DNA of 64,000 nt from Aporrectodea caliginosa. Lineage: Eukaryota; Annelida; Clitellata; Crassiclitellata; Lumbricidae. The stretch covers positions 1,904,344 through 1,968,343 of the forward strand of contig JACEVL010001161.1 in NCBI GenBank assembly GCA_020284085.1, in the 5' to 3' direction. The position numbers and the translations under genes are program-made. Shown one piece after another: positions 12,909 through 24,100 of the stretch (position 1 is its first letter; each line of letters opens with the position of its first letter). Under the pieces are notes generated by a model that was not told the DNA's origin, did no database searches, and saw only the letters and a list, made by a program, of their open reading frames with translations.

Positions 12909-14190
12909 GATTAGACATCGGCATTTATAGGGACCAAGTGTGCACTATGCCCATCATCGTGTCACGTGTATGCTTGCTGATAAAAGACGTTTCTGGGCTT
13001 CAGAGCCAATAAATCAATTAAATAGCGTTTTCGTATTGCCCTCCTTGAACAGAGTACTCATGTACCAAGTACCATAATAGCCTACCATGCACTCATGTTC
13101 CTCACGAGGCAGCTAAATGAATAATGAGCTGAATAGTTGAGGCTCATTAAGACACCATTTTGGAAGTCCAGTTGCATGCAGGATTTAAATTGAACAAAAC
13201 AGTATACCCCACTCGTGGAAGTTAGTGGAATGACATATGGCAATAAAGTTAACTGCGTATATAAAAGCCGAAGTTCTGAGAAGTTAACTACTTCTTATCT
13301 AAACTACTAGACGATGCTACCCGGCTTCGCAAGGGTTATATACCTTTATATATCGTTCCCGCTTGATTTGCATGGTTAACTTTGGCTGCTTTGGCTGGTA
13401 CTCACCAGGTACGCCCGTGTATTTGAAATTGTTCCATCCTATAATATATCGTTCCCGCTGGATTTGAAAATGTAAAATGCAAACCTTCGCTTTTCTTTAT
13501 AGCGGTCTAATAGTTATAGCCTCGACCCTGCTCATTTTCAATGAATTGATCGGATGAGTCCCAACCCTTCACCACCGCTCGACCGTTTGAATGGACGCCA
13601 CGCCATTCAGTATCTCCGTGCAAGGACCGTGCTAGCCCAAGATTTTAATTTCTGAAATAAGCCAGCATCGCGATCCGTAAACTCTCTATAATAGCACAGA
13701 GGTGCACGAGATGCAACATAATATGTATGTAGCTCTTACCAATGTGTCTAGATTACGTCTTTGGCTTATCGGAGAAATCCCGAAATATCTTGCGAATGCT
13801 CTACTTAGGAGGCCGTTTACTATATGACGTTTTGAGAAATCAGAAATGGCGGCGTAATTTGCAACGTTATCCACCACTTCGAAATTTTAAATGTCCATAT
13901 GTCAGCATTAAAAGTAAATTGTGAGTTGAGAATAGTCGCGTTTACATACAAATTCCCATAAGAATGTTTTGTAAAAAATTTCATATCGCTAAAGCGTTCC
14001 CTTTTGGAGTATTTAGTGGCATGGACAACCAAACAAACATAAAAACAAACGGAAGGCCAAATTTTTAACCTTACAGTATAGTTAATTAAATTATGCTGAC
14101 TTCCATAACACCGCTACAATAATGCACAAGGCAATCGCTCTTTGTTTCAAATGAATTCGTTATCCGACGCGTCAGAAAAACAAGAAGTCA
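12909..14190. other. intergenic stretch with minor repeats
   Basis: ATATATCGTTCCCGCT and its flank occur twice (about 13350 and 13445). ACCCGGCTTCGCAAGGGT near 13319 is a short imperfect hairpin. The phrase GCCTCGACCCTGCTCAT at about 13519 recurs at about 36696. Frames at 13686-14032 show no recognised domain. Confidence 0.4.
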
Positions 14191-14224
14191 GGATATGGTT
14201 GGTAGGCCAGTGAAAATAGATAAT

Positions 14225-14327
14225 GATTGTAATAATAATACTAATAAGACTACTACTACCACTACCACTACCACTACCACTACTACTACTTCAAATAATA
14301 ATGATAATAATAATAATAATAATAATG

Positions 14328-14406
<79 letters not shown>

Positions 14407-14410
14407 TAAA
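14225..14410. repeat. AAT/ACT trinucleotide microsatellite
   Basis: ACT/ACC triplets, then about 45 AAT/ATG triplets ending near 14405. Poly-Asn and poly-Leu frames are artefacts. Confidence 0.96.
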
Positions 14411-14990
14411 GAACCAGAAATTCTCCACCCTCCTTGACACTCACGTTTTCATTCCGATTGCTATGGAAACGCTAGGTCCAATCAACAAAAAAAACTTGAT
14501 TTTATCTCAGACCTGGGACGCCATCTGACACAAGCAACCGGCGAACCCAGAGAGTCAAGCTTCTTATTCCAACGTATCTCCATTACAATACAACGCCTCA
14601 ACGCTGTTGCTTTCAGTGGCTCTTTCATTAAACCCTTAATTGACATGGATGAGGGGTAGCCGTTCCAAAATACAACACTTTTATAATTTCTAAGTCCGTG
14701 GGGAATGAAGTACCTCAGGGCAAAAAATAAAAATAATAATAATAATATATTCGGTTATTAATTCAAGTTGACAAGGACGCAGTAAGAGTACATGATATAG
14801 TAGTAACAGATGATAGCAAGTTTAACAGGAGTCGAATTTAACTGTATAGCAACCTGCAAGGCGACATGCAGTTCAATGGGGGACTCTGTAGAATAGGTGA
14901 CGCCAGGATGGTATGTGGGTAGGCTACCCGAGGTAAAATTGTGTACATTTTGTTTTGCTGTGTTTATTTACGCAAAATAGATCGAAAGGT
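14411..14990. other. intergenic stretch, no gene recognised
   Basis: Read on the minus strand, 14570-14740 weakly resembles the C-terminal region of a retroelement protein, but the frame is broken and I cannot assign a family. A short AAT run lies at 14727-14745. Confidence 0.3.
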
Positions 14991-14994
14991 TGGT

Positions 14995-15594
14995 CGATTG
15001 GAAACTGCCTACGTATTGCTGCGTGCCAAAACGCAAAGGAAAAGGAGGTCATAAGTTCCTAAAGATAGCCATTGGACACGGCAGTGAATTACATCAATAA
15101 AACGTGATAAATGACATCCTACAAACCACTACGAAACGTGTTGAGGCCTCGGCTGTCCCAAATCAGTTTGCTTGGACTCCACAACCCTCTGTTCAAGCCT
15201 TGTTTAGAACAACACGCCTAAAGACTCGATGCAATAAAATAGGGGAAAAAATAACTTCAAGTTTCTGACAGTAAAACAAGAATCTTAGCATGGAAATGAA
15301 TTAACTGTTAGATTGGCAGTGGAAGTAGTTTCAGAGTCTACACTTTCTAGCAGCAAACAGCTGATCGATAGATTCGATACCGATACCGAGGATCAGACAG
15401 TGGATGAAGCCGTACAAACAGCTCATGCATCTGTCCAAACTTCAGAAAAGCATTCCAGTGGCATCATTAGGGTTGGTGTCACTCAGTGCGGTAACTCAAA
15501 GTGTCACCCCATGGACCTTCTCTCTTGGCAGACAGAATCTTTAGCAATGTTTTTTGTACTGATGTTACTCGTAAATCGTAATTCCTTTATATAA
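14995..15594 (+). pseudogene. decayed THAP-domain sequence
   Basis: Three frames together give THAP-like segments in order: PTYCCVPKRKGKGGHKF (about 15008-15058), then in another frame ITSIKRDKWHP followed by T...C (about 15091-15140), then AVPNQFAWTP downstream. These correspond to the zinc-binding N-terminus, the aromatic/basic core and the C-terminal AVPxxF block of a C2CH THAP DNA-binding domain. A stop codon and frame changes interrupt them. An open frame of 93 codons follows (15313-15594), with acidic/Gln/Thr-rich sequence such as EAVQTAHASVQTSEK, as in linkers of THAP transposases. It is most likely a remnant of a THAP-containing DNA transposon, though a decayed host THAP gene is possible. 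Confidence 0.6.
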
Positions 15595-17640
15595 CAGAAA
15601 GTAATGGTTAAAACTAGTGACATAAACAATTAGCAGAATTAAAATTTACAAATGCAAAATTTTTTTTGATTTTCTATTTTAATCATTTAACATCAGATCA
15701 GCAGTTGCATCATTACAAATCAAATTAGCAAATATAACAAATTATTGGCCTGGCAAAAACATACAAAATTTTAACTCAACCAATGAACCATTCAGAAACA
15801 CAATTGGCATCAGATTAATATTTGTTTGTTACATGCTATGTAATTATTGCAGCTGCATTGTTTCCAAAATGCTTAGAATGTGTCCGACATTGTTTAAGTA
15901 GTGCAAATCAGGTTAATAAGTTACTGTCGGACCTACATTAAATACTGTCAAAGTTGTTAAATATTTTCAGTTGCTCAGTGCATGTTTCCTATAAAGGTTA
16001 CCCACTTTTGTAAATTGCATTAAACAATACAGTATGCAAATGACGTGTTTACAATGAGCATCTGAAACAAGACCAGCACAACATTCACACTGTGCTTCCA
16101 GGACAATTCCACAATGTCACACAATGTCACACAATGACATCCACATTATACGTGATTGATTTCTTCATTTCTGCATAAGAGCGTGCAGGAACAAGCACCC
16201 GATTGTCCTGAAACTGTTTGCGTGCCAAGCAGGAATCTTTCTTCGTACAGTTTCTTGTCAAATTGCACCAAGTGTGCGTTAACTGTATTCTCGTTAATAC
16301 ATGTAACTGGAATCTGCAAAAAGAAATAAATATCTTTACATTGACACCTGTTACTGAAGGAAGTGAATTTGAGCTATGAAGACAATGGCAGTTGATTCCA
16401 TTACATGGGGGCAGAGGGCATGGAATGCACGCAAGCCCACAACTGTTCTGCAGTGTGGCTCAGCAAAGAGACCCGTACTTGATGATTGCAGGCAACGAGG
16501 AGGGATGTAAGGACTTAGTAGTGATTGAAGTTAGGGCAGTGTGCTGGTGCTGAAGGTTTGGTAAGTCAAACATGCCAGTTTAAATGTAGCCTCCAAGTAT
16601 GAGTTAATGAGGTAACTGCTTACCCAGACAAAACTTCACTCACACACACACACATACACACACACACACCACTTGGGCTGTAAATATTACAGGAAAATCC
16701 TAATCAGCATTTTTCTGATGTACTCAAGAGGTGCTACATTTAGTGTCTTGATACAGACAGACAATGGAACACATTTAGTATAGTATATACATTACATAAA
16801 CAATTTCAAGATTTTATTAATTGTCCATGGTGTGAAGCAGTAGGCCAACATTTCCCCTCTGAAAAAGGTTGGTACCTTCTGCAGAGACACACAGCACACT
16901 TGCTGCTATTGCTGACCTATGTTGCTGTTCGTGGGTCAGTAACTAAGTAAGTAAGTAGCCTATATTTGCATCTGACAAGCACAATGCAAATAAGGCTCTA
17001 AGAATCAATGTAGGTAATGCATAGGCCTACCTTTGTCGATTGGTAGATGTCTCCGTACAAATTGAAGTCGGGTAGCTGCCCGCAGTATGATCCAGTTCGA
17101 CATCCATCTGACTAGGATCTTTACATTTGCTTCAAATACAATAAACGGAAACATGTGTGAGAGATGTCAAAATGACAGCATTGTTTTGGATTAATTCCTG
17201 TAGGCCTTCATGATAATTTATGGTTTTTCATCCCTAATTATTTGACCCATTAATCTTTGGAATTTTAACATCAAACCTTACAATAGGCCTAACAGGTGTA
17301 CAGTTCGTGATCTAGTTTACCCGTAATGTTTTAGAATGCGAAATTCTTTTGTAAAGAAGATAAATCAATTTCAGTTTTGGACGAGTTAAGTTTTGTAGCT
17401 TTGCTCTAAAGTCAGTTGCGTTAGTTCTTTCGTTGTCTTACCGCTCAAGAAGTTCGTGTTTTCATCCAGAAATCTTGGCTCCTCTTTGTCTAAATTCAGC
17501 TTTCAACATGTCTAGCGTCCAATTTACGTATTTATCCACGATGGAATTAAATTTTACTTCAAACGCCAATCAATCAATCATAATGACATAAACACCGAAC
17601 GTAGGGCTGACAACAACTGAAGTACAGAACTGTTTAGACC
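15595..17640. other. long AT-rich intergenic stretch
   Basis: A CA microsatellite (about 16641-16668) and an AATC run (about 17567-17580, possibly an antisense retroelement tail). A minus-strand block at about 16160-16317 is preceded by a TTTTTGCAG-like acceptor and reads as 30-50 plausible residues, but without a partner exon or a family I do not call it. Confidence 0.35.
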
Positions 17641-17642
17641 AC

Positions 17643-17850
17643 ATCACATACTGGCGACGCCTGTCGCCACTTAAAGGAACTGCTCACAGAGACCCCCATT
17701 CGACCACTGCCTATCTTACCATCGCCTTCTAGGGAGTGGAAGGCTGAATCAACCTTATTGAGCTAGCGGGTATCGAATCCGCGTCCTTCAGATCTTCGTG
17801 CCAACGAGTAACCCTGCATTCAACCATCTCTCTGTCACTTAAGATAAGTC
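17643..17850 (-). mobile_element. tRNA-derived SINE (third family)
   Basis: On the minus strand, an A-box-like ATGGTTGAATGCAGGG (about 17812-17827) is followed by B-box-like GGATTCGATACC (about 17769-17780). This is tRNA-head spacing in a sequence different from the other SINEs here. It ends just before the TTAA at 17851 that opens the neighbouring piggyBac-type element. No target duplication identified. Confidence 0.5.
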
Positions 17851-18818
17851 TTAACCCTCGGGCTACCAAGGGGGTGGTTGCCACCCCCACGTTTTTATGC
17901 ATAGAAATTTTTTCCATGTGGAATAAAAAATTGGCAAATTAGGTAGCTGTAGCAGATTCATTGGCGCACATTTTGAGGTAAACATTATGGTGGTAGCCCA
18001 CGGCATTCAAAAGTTATACCCAATATACCCGAGGCACCAGGGGGTGGATACCCCCTAGATTTTCGACTATATCTTATCCGTCATTTAATATTAAGAGACA
18101 CAGATTATACCATTCTATAGAGGGAATGTGGGGCTTCATTTGCATACTTAAATGTTTGTCTTTTGAAAACCGGAAGTGATCAAAATAAATAATAATACCC
18201 GTAATATGCGTGAAAAATGTCTGAATGGAAGGACTCCCCCCTTAGTTTTTTGTATGTTGCGTATTCAGTTTTCTTCCCAGAAGAGAAACAAATATACCAT
18301 TCCTTAGAGGGCATGTAGGGCTTCATTTGCATACTTAAATGTTTGTCTTTTGAAAACCGGAAGTGATCAAAATAAATAATAATACGCGTAATCTGTGTGA
18401 AAATGGCTGAATGCAGCATTGTAATGTATGCATGCATACATGTACATGTATATATGTATGGATGCATATTTATACGTATATAAACATGTGTAGGTATGTA
18501 TTTGTGTATCTTGGATACACAGATCAGTTTCAAAACACACATAATCGTATATTTGTTTATACAAAAAGTACAAAATGTACGCAATAATATAAAATATCGC
18601 TAATTATCGGTTCCTTTGTTAAAAATGATGTAATTTCGAGGTGCATTCACATAATGTACAACTAAATAAACCATTCTGTGCAGAATTGAATGCTGAATCC
18701 ATTGGTGTATTACAAGATATGATATGTGAAACCAAACCCGAAATCCAAGGGGGGGTGGTAACCACCCCCCCTTGGTAGTCCGTGTTACACAAAAAAAGCT
18801 TGGTAGCCCGAGGTTTAA
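17851..18818. mobile_element. piggyBac-type nonautonomous element, copy 1
   Basis: Flanked by TTAA (17851-17854 and 18815-18818), with terminal inverted repeats beginning CCCTCGGGCTACCAAG and ending CTTGGTAGCCCGAGG. The TTAA duplication and 5'-CCC termini are those of the piggyBac superfamily. Just inside each end is a GGGGGTGGT/ACCACCCCC palindrome. An internal block of about 105 bp (18107-18211) is repeated at 18295-18398. No transposase is encoded. A TATG/GTAT-rich segment at 18425-18510 corresponds to the expanded microsatellite in copy 3. Confidence 0.9.
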
Positions 18819-19380
18819 GTTGAGACGTGAATGTCAATAATGAACTGACTTGACCACAGCAGAGTTCTGTGAACACGTTCCAGAATGAAACTTTATTATG
18901 CCATATGATGCCTTAAGGTCAAACTCAGTATTGACACATCGGATAGAGTCAGGTTGAAAGTTTTCCCGGTCAAGTGATATTTAATTTTGTTTTAAATGCG
19001 CACAAATTTTGGATTAATCATTCTTAAATTTATAAATTGATTCCTTAAGATATGTTTTTAGAAAACGTTAAGAAGTCCATAAATAACAAGTGGCCTCTTT
19101 TTCGGTTAAAGTCACATACATAGAAGAATACTAATAAGAGCAGTTCCTTTAAGCTGGCCTGGTAGGTAGCCATGCGTATGAATTGTTAGTGGAATTATTT
19201 TGCTATTCTCAGCATAATTGTGAGGGCGGGTAGCCAACCCTCTCCCTCGTCGTCTCATCGTTCCTTCGTCAGTGCACGGTCAGTGTACTCAATATAGCCG
19301 GCATGGGCTCGAAAACAAATTTCAAAACATATTATTTTATGCCCTGGCTGGAGTTTGGTTGACAATCTAGCACACTAACC
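18819..19380. other. intergenic stretch, nothing recognised
   Basis: AT-rich sequence without repeats, palindromes or plausible exons that I can identify. Confidence 0.4.
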
Positions 19381-19384
19381 AGTG

Positions 19385-19977
19385 TTTCAATACTTGGGAA
19401 GCTACACCTCCAGAGACGGCGACGTAGAGATGGAGACAAGAACCAGAATTGGAAAGGCTGCTTCGATTTCCAGAAAATGAGTCCAATATGGAAATCAGGC
19501 ACGATTAGCAGAGACATAAAGCTACGCTTGTATAGTTCAATTGTGATCCCAACAGCAATCTACGCATGTGAAACATGGAAGTGCACCAAGAAGATTTCAC
19601 AGAGACTGAACGTCTTTCATAGAAGATGCCTTCGGACCATCTTGGGAATATCATGGAGGGACCACATCAGCAATAAGGAGGTGATGAAAATGACGGGGTC
19701 GGAGGATCTGGAGATAACAGTCGAGACAAGAAGAAGGAAAATGGCTGGACATATACTCCGCATGCCAGCGCAAAGACCGGCAAGGAAGGCGATGACATGG
19801 ATACCGGATGGAGGAAAAAGAAACAGAGGCCGCTCGAAAAAGACGTGGAGGAGCACTTTTAGGGAGGATCTAACAGAAATGGGAATCGAGTGGAGTGAGG
19901 CAGAGAAGGCCGCAAACAACCGCACGGAATGGAGAAATCTTGTCGACCAATGTTCTGAAAAGAACGGAAGGAACTGA
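19385..19977 (+). mobile_element. LINE fragment: C-terminal part of an RTE/Jockey-type polyprotein
   Basis: From 19385 the frame reads FQYLGSYTSRDG, as in the segment after the catalytic core of non-LTR reverse transcriptases. A one-base loss near 19475 shifts it into an open frame of 166 codons (19477-19977). That frame contains [36 protein letters not shown] and [14 protein letters not shown], ending in the usual [12 protein letters not shown] pattern. It is truncated 5' (no endonuclease or RT core) and broken, so it is dead. A related copy lies at 57313-58334. A CAGAGA microsatellite begins immediately 3' of the stop, possibly grown from the element's tail. Confidence 0.88.
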
Positions 19978-19986
19978 GAGAGAGAG

Positions 19987-20032
<46 letters not shown>

Positions 20033-20364
20033 GACAGAGACAGACAGACAGACAGACAGATACAGAGACAGAGACAGAGACAGAGACATAGACAGAGACA
20101 GAGACAGAGACAGAGACAGAGACAGAGACAGAGACAGAGACAGAGACAGAGACAGAGACAGAGACAGAGACAGAGACAGAGACAGAGACAGAGACAGAGA
20201 CAGAGACAGAGACAGAGACAGACAGAGACAGACAGAGACAGACAGAGACAGACAGACAGAGACAGACAGAGACAGACAGACAGAGACAGACAGAGACAGA
20301 CAGAGACAGACAGAGACAGACAGAGACAGACAGAGACAGACAGAGACAGACAGAGAGAGAGAGA
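19978..20364. repeat. CAGACA/CAGAGA microsatellite
   Basis: About 390 bp of CAGA-type and CAGAGA-type units, strictly purine-C on the + strand. Long frames on both strands (poly RQ, poly SL) are artefacts. Confidence 0.97.
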
Positions 20365-21061
20365 ACCAGTGTAGGCTACTATCGCGCAATTGACGAATAA
20401 ATGATCATTTATGCAACCTCATTTTGAGCCTCCTAACATGGTAAGCATGGTACCTAGCAAATAAATCGGACTTGCATATAATTATGCATTTAGTTCCTAA
20501 ATAAATCCTACGTCATTAACATAAGTGTCAATGATGTTCCTAGAATACTGATACGAAGCAGCATACGTGTAGTATTGCCTTGGTCAGCACATTTCAAAGG
20601 CAAGCACTATCCACCGTAGTCATCTGCCTGTCTACCTGCCTGGCCTTTAAATTTGACTCGTTTTCGAAGACACGTATGCCGAATGATAATCCAATAATAC
20701 GCCAACGACGCACATCCATCGAATACAAAAACCAATATCTTCAAATGAAAGTTTCTGTAGACAGTTACATTTAACGCTCTGCTGTACTCACCTAGCAAAC
20801 GCTAGGTGTCATTGTGTATTTGTGTAGTTACCCTCAACGGTAGCCTTCTAGCGAATGGTTGCGGGCACTCGAGTGAGCTATAATTGTAACTGTATTAGCC
20901 AATTATGAAGATGACTCAAAAACGAGCAGCCGTCTTATCTTTGTAGGTCGCATGTGTTTTCAGGCTCTGGTCGAAACAGATTAGTCGTAATAGGAACATC
21001 GGTATTATTAACTTCGCTCAAATTAAATAGGGTTAACCAGTCTCTTAAAAAAAATTCAAAA
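20365..21061. promoter_or_regulatory. 5' flank of Ig receptor gene A
   Basis: No exon, TATA box or repeat can be assigned with confidence. The frame of the first exon stays open upstream to an ATG at 20954, so translation could start there. The ATG at 21062 is preferred because a hydrophobic leader follows it at once. A small hairpin, CCTAGCAAACGCTAGG, lies near 20792. Confidence 0.3.
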
Positions 21062-21101
21062 ATGTTTGTTTTATATGTTGTTTTGACCATATATGTGGCA
21101 G
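21062..21101 (+). CDS. gene A exon 1, signal peptide
   Basis: An ATG begins the leader MFVLYVVLTIYVAG, a hydrophobic signal sequence, and is interrupted after the first base of the Gly codon by a strong donor, GTACGT (21102-21107). The leader is short, and its cleavage region is completed by the first residues of exon 2 (YTG). An in-frame upstream ATG at 20954 would add 36 mostly polar residues and is less likely. Intron 1 is 1416 bp with no recognised insert. Confidence 0.75.
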
Positions 21102-24100
21102 GTACGTTGCGTGTTCTTTTTAGCGTTTCAATAACTATGAGCATGTATAAATTTTACATTTTTGGCTTAATAAAACAATTTGAACAAACTATAGCAAATA
21201 TTTAAGGACGTCATGTATTGATAATCACAGGCTGACAATAATTTAGCCGAGTGTCACTGTCCTAAACATAGCAGTTGAACTTTATTAGCCCTTTCAACTA
21301 CAAACCTTCTGCACGGAATCATTAGAAATGTTTAGGAATAATAATTGTTTGATAACATTTCGGCCCAGTCATAATTTATGGGCGATATTGTTACTAGTAG
21401 CAGTTCTGCGAACACCGAACATAATATAGAACTTTTTATACTCTCGAAAGGCGTATACAGCCCATAGGTCCTGGAATTCGAATTCTCATGACAAAGACAA
21501 TTACCCTAAGAGTTTTCACAGATGAAATTAACCAATTAGCCTTTTAGCTGTTCCCAGCATCGGTGACAGCTGAATGTCGACGGGTTCGGTTTTCATAAAA
21601 AATTCTCGTATTCGATTCCTGGACTGTTTTATTTAGGCATAATGCATTAGATTTCAGAGCTACCCTGGACCCCTCTGTAGAATTGCTGTGCTTCTCAGAA
21701 CTTCTTTCGCTTGGACCTTCGGGTCGCGTACCGGGGCACGGTGTTTCAAACCACCTTAATAATTATTTTCATCCAGATACTGTATCACTCTGTTTAGCAA
21801 AGGTCACACAAGCATGCAGTTCAAATGTTCTCAATGTAATAAATGCTTAAAATGCTTTAAGAGAGATTAAGACATTCCACCATATCCTGGTGAATCAATA
21901 TAAAATAAACATTTTCGTCGATTTAAATTGACAAGTCTTCTGTTAGAGAACTCTCATGGACTTCATAAAAGCAATTTTTCTAAATTTTTTCATTTTAGGT
22001 TATACCTGTGCAAGAAACTGATATAAACTATTAACTGTGATGTAAAAAAACGTCATTACCATTTGTTATATTTGGCGAATAAAATGAAATTTGAACTGTT
22101 ATCTAACCCTTCACTGAGCTGCTACAAAAAGCACGACGCAACAAATTATGCATGTAATGTTAATGTTATTTCCAATATTCATCTCACGAGCGCATCATGT
22201 TGAATTTGAGCGGTTGGTTTCACACGATGAGATAGTCTAACTTTCAAAACAGCTTTGGTTAAAACAGTTACAAAACATTGCACATTTATATTCATTTCAA
22301 ACTGCTCAATTTCTCAAACAGAGGTTTTGGTAAATTTGGATGCGCAAGATCTTCCTCATAACACTCTTCATTATAACACGGAATCTGACATTACTTGAGC
22401 GGATGAAAGGAGCAAAATTTGTACAATCTTAAATCAATACTTCGCCAAAAACGATGGCTCCCAAAACGGCATAATAGCGATTTTAGGGTGTGTACTTAAA
22501 TGTGTACTGTTATACAGGTTATACAGGTACAAACCAAGCGATGACTCGATTTCCTCTGAATGCAGCTGTTGTCGTTGGTCAGACTGTGACATTCAACTGT
22601 CGAACTGAGTCAAATAATTCCGTTTGGTGGAAATACAAAGTAGTCGGATCAAAGAGAGATAGTATACTGTTCACTAGCACTCTCCTGGGAGAATACGATT
22701 GTGATAGTTGTACTGTTAACAATACTGAACCTGGGCAGTACGATTTACAGATTACCAATACGAAACAATCAGACGCTGGAACTTACATTTGCGTAGAAAT
22801 CAAAGAATTCTCAACGAATGCCAATATATCCAGAGCTGACAGGCATGCTGAGTTAATTGTTTTTGGTAAGCATTAGGCCTAGATACTGCGATATTCGACT
22901 CAAAATTCAACATGCGTACAAGTTTTATTTGAAAACACGTAAGCGGTAGAAACACGCAAGCATGGCAGCTTTGATGATCTACACTGGTCATTCTGAAGTT
23001 CATTGCTGGTACAGTGGTACACGTATAATATCTTCAGCAATATTATGACAGATTATAAAATCCAACAAAGTAAGGTTAAATTGCCAGCATTGTAACCTGT
23101 AGGGAGTGTAGGGCCTGTAGGCCTTATGATTTGCTTGCTTCATTTAAGTAAAATATACAATATCTTAGCTATAGGCCTACCTATATTCAATCATGAATTA
23201 AGTAACCGCTCAGACGCCGGTATCACGAAATAGAGTATCCGTCCTAAGACTATCTGGGGGATGTACGAATTTATCCCCCGGATGGAATAAACCGGTCTAG
23301 AGTATCCGGGGGATAAACCATTCTATCCCCATCGTCATACGCGTCACGAAAGCCAAGACGAAAATCCGGTCAAAATCACCAAAAACTAAGTAAATTAATT
23401 TCAGGTCGACGTTCAAACTAAAGATACGCAACTTAAGATATTTTATGGGTACAATAAATCCAAACAGTACGACTGAAAACACTTAGAAACCGCCAAAATT
23501 GCAAACTAAACCGAATACTCCATTTCGCTAAGGAGGATACTCATGTATGGGGATACTCTATTTCTGGACACCGGCAATCTTAGTGTAATGAATATATAAT
23601 AATATTGTCTGATGTCATAGCCTATGTAAATCCTCTGTTTGGTGGTTTAATCCAATGTGGGAAAACATTAGGCTATATATACTCAGAACAATTATAGTGA
23701 CACTGTAATTTTGACTGTAATCAAGGCATCAAGCAATAGAGCACTAAAACCAATCTGTAATGAGAAGAGCAAATCACTAAGACAGAGAGGCACTCTGTAT
23801 TGGATCCCTGTCAACGCTGAGATCGCATTAACCCTCGGGCTACCAAGGAGGGGGGTGGTTACCACCATCCCCTACGTTTTTATGCATACAATTTTTCTCA
23901 TTTGGAACATAATTTTTACATTTCAAGTAGCTGTAGCAGGTTCATTTGCGCACATTTTGAGGTAAACATCATGGTGGTATCTCACGCCGTTCAAAATGTT
24001 ATACCCGATATACCCGAGGTACCAGAGGGTGGATACAAATCCCCTTGGTTTTTCGACTATAGCGTATTCATTTTTTTCCTGGAAGAGAAACAAATATGCC

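Noticed and set aside
16160..16317. Possible minus-strand exon with a TTTTTGCAG-like acceptor
   Set aside because: Reads plausibly for 30-50 residues, but there is no partner exon, recognised domain or clear donor.
19859..20389. Long open frames of Ser-Leu or Arg-Gln repeats
   Set aside because: They are translations of the CAGAGA microsatellite, open on both strands because the unit lacks stop codons.
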